Positions 12,421 through 24,060 of a stretch of DNA of 64,000 nucleotides are shown here, piece after piece. The notes beneath the pieces were generated by a model. That model searched no databases. It saw only the letters and a list, made by a program, of their open reading frames with translations, and was not told where the DNA came from. The stretch comes from Neckera pumila (Eukaryota; Streptophyta; Bryopsida; Hypnales; Neckeraceae). The position numbers were made by a program, and so were the translations under genes. The stretch lies in assembly GCA_963969595.1 (NCBI GenBank), contig OZ018409.1:622501-686500 (forward strand), in the 5' to 3' direction. Each line of letters begins with the position of its first letter. Position 1 is the first letter of the stretch.

Positions 12421-12437
12421 TCTAAGAGCGGACGGCC
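12421..12437 (+). promoter_or_regulatory. Degenerate TATA-like core above E2
   Basis: TCTAAGAGCGGACGGCC, 229 bp above the E2 ATG. It aligns to TATAAGAGGGGCGGACGGCC above the kinase-like gene with a 3-base gap and one T/A-box change. Inferred only from this similarity and position. Confidence 0.35.
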
Positions 12438-12649
12438 TCCTCGGACCTCCTCACTTCAACTCCCCTTCGGCGCCAAGTTGGCTGATCTCTATTGCTTTAT
12501 GCGCCAGTTGCTCCTACATGGTGGAGAGTTGAAGTCATTGAGCTTTTCATACGGGAACTTTTTGACTGTTTTACTTGTGCATATACATTGGAGGTCACTT
12601 GGGGAGTGTTTCTTGAATTGAAGGACAAGGCAATTTCAAATTGCCAATC

Positions 12650-15600
12650 ATGACTGGTGAAGGTGATGCGGCTACTGATGGGATGACTTCAGGTGGTGAT
12701 AATACGAAAAGGATTAAACAGAAGGGAGCCAAACGTGAGCTTCATTATGAGATTTTAGATAATCCTGACATCAAAGCCAAAAGCGGATGGGAGCAAGAGG
12801 AAGCAGAATGTTGGACCTCTAGAATCTGCAAGTAGTATGTGAAAATGTACCACATTAGCAAGTTGTGGCCTCGAGATTTTCACGAGGTCCACACACGGAC
12901 TTTCGGGTGCAAGCCAGGAAGTTGCCAAAACGAGCATTTTGTTCATCGATCGAAGGAGGTCTGGCAAGCACTTTTTGGAGACAAAAAAATGAGTAAGGGG
13001 TACATCAATTATACCTTGGCATCTATGGTTTATGTGAAACTCATACTGGGCCGCAAGGTGGATTGGAGTACATTTCTTACAACAGCACAGTGTCCACTTC
13101 TGATTGGAAGAAGCCAGAAAGATATTCCCCATTGTACCCGCAACTCCCAGGCACAACCAAAAGAAGCATTACAAATTACTACAACGCCTACAGCGAAGGT
13201 GGGGGAGGGGACAAGTGATGCAGCGCAATTGGGTTCATTGCGTGCCCTTGCGGAAGTTGGCAATGCCCTCGTGGAAGGTACAACAGAAGAAGTCTTCTCA
13301 ACTCCCCCGGTGAAAGTGAGCAACGTCTCTTCGGGAGGTGCGAAGAGACATGTGTTTCTGACTCCTCAAATGTGTTTGACTTCCAAACCGATTTTGAGTA
13401 CTGTGCTAGGTCGAGAGACTGCTCCAAACAAGCGTGGCCTTGCGATAGGAGATGGGACACCTTTTTTGCCACGATCAGAGGTTGCTGACAAAGAAGTTGC
13501 AAGGGCCAATGCTAGAATCGATAGTCTTCTAGAGAGCAATGCTCTACAGCCCTTCATGTACACACCTCTTCCTCCTTCGTCTTTGCCGACAAGTCCTATT
13601 ATAAGTTCAGAATTGGAAGTAGAACCGACGCAAAGAAACGGAAAAGAATCCCAGGACGATGCCATGAACTTTATCATTGATGGTAGAGAGACTCAAAACG
13701 AGCATCCACATTTGTTAGCTGTGGGTGATCACCCATTGGAGAACCTCAGTCTAACGCCCATTACCAAGGAAGCAGGCTTCCTGCTAGAGTGCGACAATCG
13801 ATGGAGGAAGCATCAAGAAGAGCTCAAGAAAAATGACCCGAACCACGAGGCCAGTAGCTCTGGGATGCATCTATGGGGAGCTGTCCAACCATTGGTTGTA
13901 GAAACCGCTTTCTCACTAACGTCTTCAGCTCGACTTGTAGCTCAAATTACGCCAAGGATTATCGAGATGGCGCAAGAATTCTCCAAAATCTCTCCAGAAT
14001 TGATGACTGGTGCCTTGTCTTTCTTGAATTTCACTAAGTCCGTGGTACCACTTCTAGACGACAATGTAGGCAAAGCCAGTGAGCTGCTTCTCTTGGAGTC
14101 AGAAAACATGAAGTTAAAGAAAGGCAAAGTGCAAGGACTTGGCCCGACAATTGCAGATGGAAAAAAAGCTTGTGGAGGCAGAAAAGCGCAGGAATTCTAT
14201 AATGCTTGTCCGTGTGGATGAGGATGAAAGATTAGAAGCAGAACTCATTCGGTTCAATCGGATGCATGAAACGGTACCCATTACAGACAATGTGAACGCC
14301 CCTTCTGTGGAGCCAAGTCAAGAAAGTGAAGATAAACTCTCTCTTCCTATAGATAAAGTCCAAGCAGTGCAGGATATTGAAATTGTGCATTTGGATGACG
14401 AGGAGGACACCCGTAAATGGGAAGTGCAAGTACGTTCCTCCATCAATAACCCTACCCCAATATTGGTGGATGCTTCCATGCAAACTGAAGGTCAAGAGTT
14501 TGAAGAGCTGAAGCACAAATGCAATGAAACAATTTGAGAAAAAGCCCTTCTTCAGTCGGAGTTGGAACGAATGAAACAGATAATGGACTTGCGTCACTAT
14601 ATGCCCGGGAACGGATTGCAGTCTCGGTGGTTGGCATGGATACAGATTCTCCAAGATAGGCCCTCCGTGGTATCCCGAACAATGCAAGGACTTCAAAAAT
14701 TGGCAATGAAGTCGGATGAAGATTATAGTGCCATTGAGACCTCTTTAAAGAGGTTCCAGGATGCATTCCATCAACAAACCAGGGGGTACACCGACATTAC
14801 ATGTTGGGGAGACATGGATGCCATGTTTGAGCGGTTGAATCACACGAAGAAGGAATCATCGGTCAACAATGTGAATTGGACCTTTGAAGCAGAGGAAGGA
14901 TGGGTGCCTTACAATACACTTTCAGCACACATCAAGAAGCATGAGAAGGTTGTAGTACATGCTTGTGATCCAGCCCCGGGCATCTTGGAGGGCCACTGTA
15001 GCATTTGTCAAGGCCCCTTTGGCCCTGAAGGAGCTCTAACCATGGGCCAGTGTCGCCACACTTTCCATGTAATATGCATGGTTAGAGCATCGCTCATTCG
15101 TTCAGTTTGTGCCGAGTGTCGTTCTCCTTTGAGTCCTAGGTTCTATGAAATGCTTGGGATTTTGGAAGTGATGCCCCCTGGCCACAAATACAATCGATGG
15201 AACCTTCCATTGGACCAAAGACCATACAAGTTTTCTAATTACTTGCATTGGGGAAAACCTTTGACCTGGGATGCAAATGAGCGAAAGCATGCACTTTACA
15301 AGGAGTCCCAAGAAGCAGTAGATGACCTCATGTGGATGACCATGAACAGGGAGGTGGAGTTGCGAGCACGAGTTATTGAAGATGGAGAGGGTCGTGAATT
15401 ATTTTGTCGCAATATGGGGGGCATTGGAGCGTGCAGCACCAGAAATTCTTCCGATTTCCTGAAAAAGAAGTGAAGAAAGGGCCAGATGGCAATTGGGTGG
15501 AGGAAGAGGGTCCAAAAGAATTTAATGAGCAGTACAACGTGTATAACCACACTTTGGTTGGCAAGGCCCTCTTCTTGTCAAAGTTGGAAGAAGCTGCAAA

Positions 15601-16048
15601 AGTTCGCGCTCTTGTACAAGTAGATGCGCCAACAAGTACAGAACATGCATTAGTGGATGTGGCGAGGGCATTCGATAGGAGGATGTCCGACATTATAATT
15701 CAATGGAGGGCATTCCTGTTGGAAGGAGATCGATCAAACAATTTGCAATTCAAAGACAATGACATGGCAGTGAACGCAATGGTAGATCAAGTGGATGCTG
15801 CTTTGAGAGCTCTCAGCGCTGGCGAAGTAGATTTGACTCCCGCGAGAAAGAAGAAACGTAAGGTTCAAGATGAGGATGACCACTCTCCGGAATCAAAACG
15901 GATGTTTTCCAAGGTTGATGAGGAAGTGCATTCCGGAGGGCGCCTTGTTCGAGTAAGTCAACAACGCCAAACTCGCCAAGCTGCTAAGAGACTCTTGACT
16001 GAAGAAGGGACGTCTCTTGTTTCAGGAGAAGGTAGTGGCAGATGCTGA
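12650..16048 (+). pseudogene. Transposon-type protein E2 with RING-H2 finger, broken
   Basis: About 1,130 codons with no introns. Breaks: TAG 12,836-12,838, TGA at about 14,535, and frameshifts near 14,120-14,160 and 15,400-15,440. ATG 12,650 (MTGEGDAATDG) is chosen because it is the first ATG and lies 229 bp below the promoter-like core. The N-terminus (CWTSRICK-stop-YVKMYHISKLW) aligns with CTMCKKYVKMTHVCKLW of E1. ASMVYVKLILGRKVDWSTF is the shared segment also seen in E1. The middle is coiled-coil-like and acidic. Near 15,000-15,120 lies CSICQGPF, then CRHTFHVIC, then CAEC: the C-x2-C, C-x-H-x2-H-x2-C, C-x2-C spacing of RING-H2 ubiquitin ligase fingers. The C-terminus is basic (PARKKKRKVQDEDD, a likely nuclear signal) and ends with GGRLVRVSQQRQ. 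Ligase activity is inferred from the finger only. Confidence 0.65.
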
Positions 16049-17810
16049 GGAATGATGTAGTAGAACTTTGTTTTGTTTCATATAGAAGTATATGGACTAG
16101 AGAGTGTCGTTTGGATGACATGAGGAATTGAGGATTGAGTTCCAATATTTCATAGTACTCATGGTATGTTATGAGTTGCTTATAAAATGCAAATATATAT
16201 GCAATACAAATATGTTCTGATTTTGCTATGACTTCATGGTACTTTTGGATGCACCTTCAGACAGTTTTGGAAAGTATATATTTTGCGTGCTTACGTTGCA
16301 AGATAATTTTGTGTTTATGATTTGTCAATGTCTATCATTCCTTGCATATGGAGTGGAGAAGTTCATTCATTTTTTACTACTCTGAATCCTAGAACCGTAA
16401 ATGCCCGTGGCGTCAAATTTGGGTGGAGATAAAACTTTGAATTTTTTTTAAAAATAACAAAGTTACTATATTTAACTATAAATATGCCAAAGAAAGTCCG
16501 TGTGAAGTCTAATTTTACGGCCAAAAAATCAATTTTGGAATGATCGACTATGATCTTGCTGTAGATGGTTTTGTACAAGGGTACCCGTTGCAATCTATAT
16601 TTTTCATATTATTCAATGATCTTAAAAATGAGCGTTGGAAACCATAGACGTTGAAAGCAAGAGCACATTGGAACATCATTTACAGAAATGTAAAGTAGAT
16701 TTTTAGAAGCCATAAATTGATTGCGTTTGTGCATGTGTTATACCCATAAACCTAATGTTCTTCTTCACTAACTTCATAGATTTGGAACGGGAAAAGAGTC
16801 AAAAGATGCTCTGAAAACTTCAACTCTTCAAGTCATTTTTGCGATTAAAACACCTTCATGATCATGTAATGTTTGAATAGGAAAATTTTATTGTCGTGAA
16901 TTTTGTTTGCGCTAGATCCTTTAGTCCTTAAGGTCTTCAACGGTCAGGTCCTTGAGAATAACAGATTTGAACAGTTTTCGTTTTGCATGATATGTAGTTT
17001 TCTTTGATGTTTGGACAACCCGGGCTGCCAAAAAAGGTTGTTTTAGAATCCCTTTTTTTTAAATAAAAAATTTGAAATTGATTCTTTAGATTTATATATA
17101 CGCGGGAAGCTTTAATCATTTAATTCCTATGAATGAGGCATAATTTATGAGGATTCTCAGTTTGAGGGTAGTTGTACAATAATAGAATCCCTACTCTAAA
17201 AGAAGCTTTGAAGTCATTTATTTAATTCAATTTCCAATATTGTTAACAAAATATAAAACATTCGATGTAAACTATTTATTTTAACATTGTAACCATTGGG
17301 ATTGGCGTTTTCCAATTCCATAATTAAATTCGTAAGAATTTAATGATTTGAATCATTCTATACTTCTTTCTACCTACTATTTTTTTTCTAAAAGTTGTAC
17401 AACTCCAAATGATCTAAAAATTTTCAAGCATGTGGGCAACTTGTCTAGGAAAAACAGTCGAAAGAGTTACCAACATTTTCAAAAAAATTTCATAAAAATG
17501 TGACCTTGTGAAGGGTAGGTGCCCGGATTTCCGGAGGGCCCAATAAAGCATTTTTGTCAATTCAAAAGCTATTCTCTTGCAATGTACATGGTGGAAAATT
17601 TAGAAAGTCTTTCCACATCTTCTTAAACCAATTTACTATAATATCCTAAGGTTGTATGTAAATATGTATGGTGGAATAAAAATAAAATAAAATTTGGTAC
17701 TTGTAGTAGAGTCTAGAAATTACAGTTTTGGAGCAATTTTGGTGAAAGCATAGTAAAAAATCTTTAAGAGTTAGAATTCAGAAAAAATGAATGTGACTTA
17801 GAAAAATATT
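16049..17810. repeat. AT-rich spacer with repeat X2
   Basis: No gene. Bases 17,080-17,770 are the second copy of repeat X (see 3,860-4,600), same strand. Bases 16,049-17,070 are AT-rich with weak likeness to 3,480-3,720 (for example 'catgatatgcagctttctt' against 'catgatatgtagttttctt'). Confidence 0.5.
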
Positions 17811-17814
17811 GAGT

Positions 17815-18175
17815 TTTTGTTCAATGTAGACTGTAGAGCAAAATTTCTAGAAGATTTCAAAAAGACTTCGGCAATTGTGGATTAAATTGAAAATATGATT
17901 AAAAAAAACATTGACACCTATTTAAAAGTGCTCATAAATACCTACAGTCCTCTATAATACCCCATCTCAACTTGAAGTAGAATAGAAATCTGTAACTATT
18001 TATAAGCGCTGGATATTGAAATTGAAGAATAAGGTACACAATAAGATTTGAACTCATGACCTATTCATGATCAATAATGAAACAAATCTCCAAGTGCCCC
18101 CAACTGCAGTGGCTGGTCTACCGGACCCTATGTGTTCTGAAATCATTGTCGTGTATATTAAAGTGATGGCGTGAC
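17815..18175 (-). repeat. SINE-like repeat Z, copy 1
   Basis: Homologous along its length to 22,480-22,815. On the minus strand it carries ggtcatgagttcaaatctt, a B-box-like (GGTTCAAATC) sequence, about 45 bp after a weaker A-box-like cgccac/ttggg region, so a tRNA-derived SINE is possible. No target duplication recognised. Confidence 0.35.
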
Positions 18176-18189
18176 GGCCAAAATGCCAA

Positions 18190-18465
18190 ATGCAGAATTC
18201 CTCTGACCAATCGCCCAGCCCCGCCGACCGCCCAAATGGCTGACCGCCCCGACTTTCCCGACCGCCCCGACCTCCCCGATCGCCCCGACCGCCCCGATTG
18301 GCCGACCGCGACGACTTTCCCGACCGCCCCGAATGGCCGACCGCCCCGACTTCTCCGACCGACCGTTCCGTTGGACCGCCCCGACTTCCCCAACCGCCGT
18401 GACCGAAAATCGGACGGCGTAAATTGACTGACCGTTCAATTCGACCTCCAACGGTCGGTAGCAGG
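18190..18465. repeat. GGTCGG island 4 (CCGACC on the plus strand)
   Basis: Array of 15-16 bp units such as gaccgccccgacttccc and gaccgccccgattggcc. On the plus strand the motif is CCGACCGC, opposite to islands 2 and 3, although the downstream gene is on the plus strand. The island's polarity is therefore not fixed relative to its gene. Confidence 0.75.
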
Positions 18466-18473
18466 TGAGGAGT

Positions 18474-18480
18474 ATAAGTA
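18474..18480 (+). promoter_or_regulatory. TATA-like box of the hAT transposase gene
   Basis: TATAAGT directly after island 4 and 252 bp above the hAT ATG. It has the same arrangement as the TATA-like boxes of the kinase-like gene and E1. Confidence 0.55.
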
Positions 18481-18725
18481 GAAGGAAGAAAGCTTTTAGA
18501 AGCACTCCTGAGAAACTGAACGCTAAAATTTCCGAGGGCTAGGAGCTGCAATTTTTTGTGTCCCTTGCTCGGTAATGCATAGTTCAGTGGACGGGGGGGC
18601 CTTGATTTTCAAGGCTTTGTGCACATCGTGCTTAACTGATTTTGGACACTATTGATATTTTGACACTGTGTTTGCACTTTGTGATTTTGAATTTGTTCAA
18701 ATATAAGGAATTGAAACTTGTCACT

Positions 18726-21700
18726 ATGAGCAAGGACTTTTCTCCTTGGTATGGCCTCGTGCCATCCAGTAAAGTGGAATGCAAGGCTTGCAACTTGGTG
18801 TTTGCTAAAAAACCCGCGGGAATGTTGAGTCATTTAGGATATGAAGGTGCATCTGGGGCTCGTGATACCGGAGTTTGCCTTTGTCCAAAGTTGACAACAG
18901 AGATTCGAGGTCTATTTCGTCGTTGTGAAGGGAAATTTCCACGAAGATCGGTCGTGGGCAATGTGGAGAGAAACAACATGCCTACGGACGAAAGCGACCT
19001 CTCCAATGGCAGGGACAAGTCACGTTCTACGCAGGAAGATTTGTGCACAGTACCGCAAGAAATTCTTTGTGTGGGTTCAGAAGGGAATCCAATTACTGAA
19101 ACATCCGGTGAACGTGGAACTGCTAGGGCATCGAGCAGTAGGCCGTATAAACAGAGTAGGCTAATGGATGGTTTTGAAGAAGCACACAAACACAAATTGA
19201 ATGCAGTGTGGGCCAATTTTTTTTATGCAGCAAATATACCATTTGCTATAGCCCGAAATCCAGCCTTCAAAGAAGCAGTGAAACTCACGGTAGAGTGGAA
19301 TAGGCCGTACACACCACCATCATATCATGATCTACGATGCAAATTGCTTGATGAAGCAAAGACGGACCTTCAAGCAAAGCTCCTGAGGAGAACCGAAGAT
19401 AGCATAAGGAAGTTCGGTGCAACATTGTCTATTGATGGATGGAGCTTAGTTACAAACTGCCCACTGATAAATGCCATGCTCGTATCTTCTGCTGGAGAGG
19501 AATTCATTGGATCGGTAGATACAAGCGGGGTGGAAAAAAACGCAGAGTATTTGGCATCTGTCTTGGAGAAGTTTATAGAGCACGTGGGTCCCACCAATGT
19601 GGTACAAATTAGTGCTGATAATGCTCCAGTAAATCAAGCAGCATGGAATTTGGTATCCAGTAAGTATCCACACATTTTTTCTCAAGGATGTGTGGTGCAC
19701 GCCTTGAATTTGTTGCTGAAAGATTGGGGGAAGGAAAAATGGATCCATGAGTATCTGAAGAAAGCCCATGCCATTGTGAAATTCTTCAAGAGTAGGCAGA
19801 TGCCACTTGCTATATTTCGAAAGCACGAGACGAAGTATAGCTTGTTGTTGTCGGCCAAAACAAGGTTTGCTTCAAACTTTATCATGATTGATCGTGTGTT
19901 GAAGGTCAAGGCAGCATTACAACAAAGTGTGGTGGATCCGCGATGGGTGGAATATGTGCGGAAGTTAAAGGACAATCGGAAAACATAGCCCTGATCTAAG
20001 TCTCGAGATGTAAAGAAATTTGTTCTCGATTCGCATTTCTGGAATCGTTGTGTCAATATTCGAGATGTGGTGGGTCCAGTTGTATTTGCTCTACGCGACT
20101 TGGATGTGAAGACACCTTGCATGGGGAAGGTGTTGCATCTTATGAGGGGTTTAGAGAAACATGTTTTGGACTTACAGAAAGAGCCATTTTCTTTGCCCGC
20201 AAACCGAGCAGAACGACTGCAGGCTTCATTTGTAAACCGACGAAAAATGGGGGAGACAGATCTACACTATGCAGGAGCTCTTCTGAACCCGTACTTGCTG
20301 CACAATAAAGAATTAGCAGACGATACATATGCAACGGAGGCATGCAAGCGAGTTATAATGAAAATTTGTAAACCCGAAGATTACGCAATGGTCGTGAGGG
20401 AATTTGTAGCCTTTCGACATAGAACCCCTCCGTTCCATAACATGTTAGACCCAGGCGAATAGATGTTGTCGGCACATGCTTGGTGGGATTTTGAGGGTAT
20501 ATGTGGGAAGCTCATTGCTCCAATTGCAAAGAGGATATTGGCCCAACCAGTATCATCATCTTCATGCGAACGGAATTGGAGTAACTATTCGTTTGTCCAC
20601 AACAAATTGCGGAACAAGTTGAAGCCATAGAGAGCAGCAGATTTGGTGTATGTGTATAGCAATTCGAAAGTCTTAGCGGCATCAAAAGAAAATGACAAGA
20701 AGAAGTGGTACCATGAGAACGTGGAGTCGGAAAAATCAGAGAAGAAGTGGTACCATGAGAACGTGGAGTTAGAAAAATCAGAGAAGAAGTGGTACCATGA
20801 GAACGTGGAGTCGGAAAAATCAGAGGGGTTGATCTCGGAAGACGAGGAAGTTGACGAGGATTATGGGTCCCAATTCAGTGACGAGAATGCTATGAACGAC
20901 GACATCAAGGACTATGACAACGGACCGCTTCAAAGCCCTAATCGGAGTAATGAAGACTTTGGGGTCAATCATCGAGACGCTTATGAGTTCGAAGAATCGG
21001 ACGAGAACATCAATGCGGACAACGAAGATAACATTCCCCTAGCTAGATTTTGCGATGGGACCGGATTTTTGAGTAGTTGAAACCTCGTACCGCAAGGAGA
21101 AGCGGCTTACGAAGAGGATCCGGAGGCGAATGGGACAAGGAATGTCAATGATGACACTCCAAAAGCGGATGAAGTTCTTCAAAGTTTAAAGTATACATCC
21201 TTGACAATGGAAGAAGTGCAAGAGGATGAAGAGCACAATGGCAAAGGAGGATGTCAGTTGAATGTTCAAATGAATGTAGGCAATGCAAGTGTTCAATCCA
21301 TTGTGGTATTGGCAAATGAGAAGAGCGGGGAACCAAGTCATCAAAATGATAAACCTCGCAAAGTCCAAAGAAATGTTGATGGAGGTTTGATGTAGGGGTC
21401 TAAGAGCCCGATTTCTTTGGATGATGATGAAGGTAAGAAGCAAGTCATCGAAGATTCCAAAGGAGCACGATGTATTGGTATTTCTCGTGTAGTACGCGAA
21501 ACTTCTAGTGTAGCTTTGGATGGCTCAGGAAGTTCAGGTGTAGGAAGACGGCTTGTGCGAATTTCAAAAGAAATGCAGCCTCATATCAATTCAACTCAAA
21601 TCGATTTACCGTCGACCGACAGTGAAATGAACAAGACATTGGCAGAAATGTTTATTCGGGAATCCGGTCATGCACCACCACGTCGCTCGACGAAATCGTC

Positions 21701-22139
21701 AACTCCTACAACGTTGTCTTTGAATGCAATGAAGGTAACTATTCAAGGAGGGGCTGAACCAGTGTAATTGGATGCCCAGCACTGCATAAAATCCAAAAGG
21801 AAAAGGAAAATGGAGCCTTTTGCAGCGAGCCCAACCAAGAGACAAGGTGTAGGTAGAACTCCCCTTGATGCATGTCTTCCTTCCTCAAAGGGAAAAATGA
21901 AGACGATTCCTTCCCTTCAAGAAGATAGGAGGAACGCCATATTCAAAGTAAAAAGGGAAAAGAGGGAGGACAAACCAAGGAGATTATCCACATCAAGGCA
22001 AGTACAACAGGGAGGAGTGACAACTTTGAATTCTTCATCAGATGATATGGAAGTCACATCCGACGAAGACGTGGAATGGAAAAGTAGAGGAGATTGTAAT
22101 GAGGCTGAGGTAAAAGGAGATAGTGATTACAAGCCTTAG
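18726..22139 (+). pseudogene. hAT-superfamily transposase with long acidic tail, stop-riddled
   Basis: One continuous frame of 1,138 codons without a detected frameshift but with seven internal stops: 19,986, 19,992, 20,460, 20,628, 21,078, 21,393 and 21,765 (terminal TAG 22,137). Residues ~15-50 hold VECKACNLVFAKKPAGMLSH, a BED-type zinc finger. Residues ~200-360 are a DUF659/hAT RNase H-like core with SIDGWS, VVQISADNAP and the QGCVVHALNLLLKDWGK stretch. The C-terminal hAT dimerisation region contains SSSCERNWS (candidate catalytic Glu) and HNKLRNKL. After it comes a tail of ~500 codons, acidic, with a 42-bp direct repeat. Cut-and-paste hAT enzymes normally end soon after the dimerisation domain, so the tail is unusual. 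Its GRRLVRISKEMQ resembles the E2 end. ATG chosen as first in frame below the TATA-like box. Confidence 0.85.
20700..20825 (+). repeat. Three in-frame 42-bp repeats in the hAT tail
   Basis: Near-perfect tandem copies encoding KKWYHENVESEKSE (middle copy VELEKSE). The unit is 14 codons, so the frame is kept. Confidence 0.9.
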
Positions 22140-22189
22140 AGACTGAAACGCCCTGAACCGCTTAGATGTTTTGATGCTCATCATACATA

Positions 22190-22479
22190 GAACACATAAT
22201 GGTAATTGGTTGGTAGAACTTTATATTGTAGTACAAGTTGTCTACTTTGCTTAGTGATGTAGAAAACATCATTAGGATTGTTTGGTATTCAAACTGTTGG
22301 AGTACAATCCAATAAAGTTTGATTATGTATTTTTGTTCTTCAATGAGGTATAATATATTGCAAGAATTATATGTAGTGAACAGTTTCACCTTCATAGTTG
22401 TCCTAGTTTAATACGTGTAAATTGAATTCATACACTTAAAATTCAGAAAGAATTGATGTAATCTATGGAAATGTTGGAT
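22190..22479. other. AT-rich 3' flank of the hAT gene
   Basis: No gene or clear repeat. A stretch near 22,315-22,395 (aataaa-like signals, 'tataatat') could hold the hAT polyadenylation site. Confidence 0.3.
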
Positions 22480-22815
22480 TTTTGTTCAACAATGAATGAA
22501 CTCTTAGAAGTTCTTAAGAAGACTTTGACATTTGTGGATGAAATTGAAAAAATGAATGGAAAAACATTGAGGCCTAGCTAAAAGCTCTCATAAATACTTA
22601 TAAACCTCTATAGTACCCCATCTCAAATTGAAGTAGAATACAAATTTATAAACATTTATAAGAGCTCATTATTGAAAACAAATAACAAGGTACACAATAA
22701 GATTTGAACCCGTGACCTCTTCAATATCAATAATGAAACAAACCCCCAAGTGTTTGCAATTGCAATGGCTAATCTGCCCTATTTGTTCTAAAATTATTCC
22801 CATCCCTGACTCCCT
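22480..22815 (-). repeat. SINE-like repeat Z, copy 2
   Basis: Diverged copy of 17,815-18,175, same orientation. The minus strand carries gaggtcacgggttcaaatct, a clearer B-box-like sequence than in copy 1. Confidence 0.4.
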
Positions 22816-23765
22816 GTTAACCTCTAAAGTCCCATTGTCCCCTCGAGGGACAATTTGGAGTTCGGGTAGGTACCTACGGGCTGAATTTTTGTCTTGATTT
22901 TTTGAAACTTTTTTTGAAGATAGAAGAACTGATAAGCTTTGTGGGAATATAATTTTTTTTTCAATCGGTGCCCGTGAACAAAAGTTATGCCCAAATAACC
23001 TCAAAAGAGGGGAGAAGTGGCAGCAACAAAAATTTTGCAAATTTATTTTATTTTTATTTTTTTCCCCATAGATTATATTTTTGTCTATCTAGAAAGCTTT
23101 GATTCATTCCATTTGGATTTGTTATGAGAAAGTTAAAGGACAATCTAATTTTTTGGGCACTTAGAGCATCTTCCTGAAAAAAATAACTTATAGGATTCAT
23201 TTCTGAATGCAATTTTTATAATTTTTCCAAAAAAATAGTTCCACACTTCCACATGGTTTAGTATTTTTGCTAGAACAATCTCACCATTGGGATTAGTGCA
23301 CTTTATTTCCATATAAAAGATATTAATATGTTAAATTTTCCTTCTGTCTCGTACCTACTTCTATTTAACAATTTTTTTAGTAATAAAAATTAGGTTTCTT
23401 TGATTTGATTTTTTTTTGGTAGACTCTTAACTCAATTATGCACTATAAAGATTTAAAGCTCAAAACTCTGTAGTGCAAAAATTTCAAGTTAAAAATGTTC
23501 AAAGTCAAAAAATCCAGTCCCACAATGTGCTGAAAAACTTGTCTTTTTCACTTTCAACGCAGATATCTTGCAATGTGTGCGGTCAAAAATTCTGAAATTT
23601 TTTCCGCACATTGCCATACTAGTTAAGTATAAGATCCTTCAGTCAGATGTGAAAAAAATATAATTTTCAATTTTTTTTACTCTTTCCTATAAAAATGGCA
23701 GTTTTGAATGCTTTTTGGCAGAAAAATGGTCTTGGAATTTTAGGAGTTAAAGTGAGTAAGTGACT
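22816..23765. repeat. AT-rich dispersed repeat Y4
   Basis: Collinear with 10,755-11,700. It shares the 'tgtcccc...ggggaca' palindrome at its start, 'cattccatttggatttgtt', 'caatctcaccattggga' and 'atactagttaagtataagatcc' near its end. It abuts island 5. No gene. Confidence 0.5.
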
Positions 23766-24060
23766 GTCGTCCTGAACCCGATCTCCCCGACCGCGCCGAC
23801 CGCGCCGACCGCCCCGACCGCCCCGACGTCCCGAATCTCGCCGACCGACGCGGTCGTTATACTAACCGCCGTCAGCCGTCCGACGCGGTCGTCAGACTGC
23901 CCGCCGACCGCCGACCGTGGCGTCCGAATTACCTAAGGTTTTTTTTTTTTACGACGGTTTTACCCACCGCGTCCGGTCGGACGCTGCATCCGGACGTCCG
24001 AATTTTGGACGTGAATTGGTCCCGGACGTTCGATGTTGTCAACCTGGGTCTAAAACAACA
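23766..24060. repeat. GGTCGG island 5, no adjacent gene
   Basis: CCGACCGC/CGACGCGGTCG-rich block (plus strand), less regular than islands 1-4, with a run of 12 T at about 23,939. No ORF like the others follows on either side; the CACTA element at 24,102 and later decay may have removed it. Confidence 0.65.

Noticed and set aside
812..22139. Integrated giant-virus region (kinase and RING genes together)
   Set aside because: No capsid, polymerase or packaging gene; the neighbours are transposases and the shared N-terminal and VDW motifs are transposon-type.
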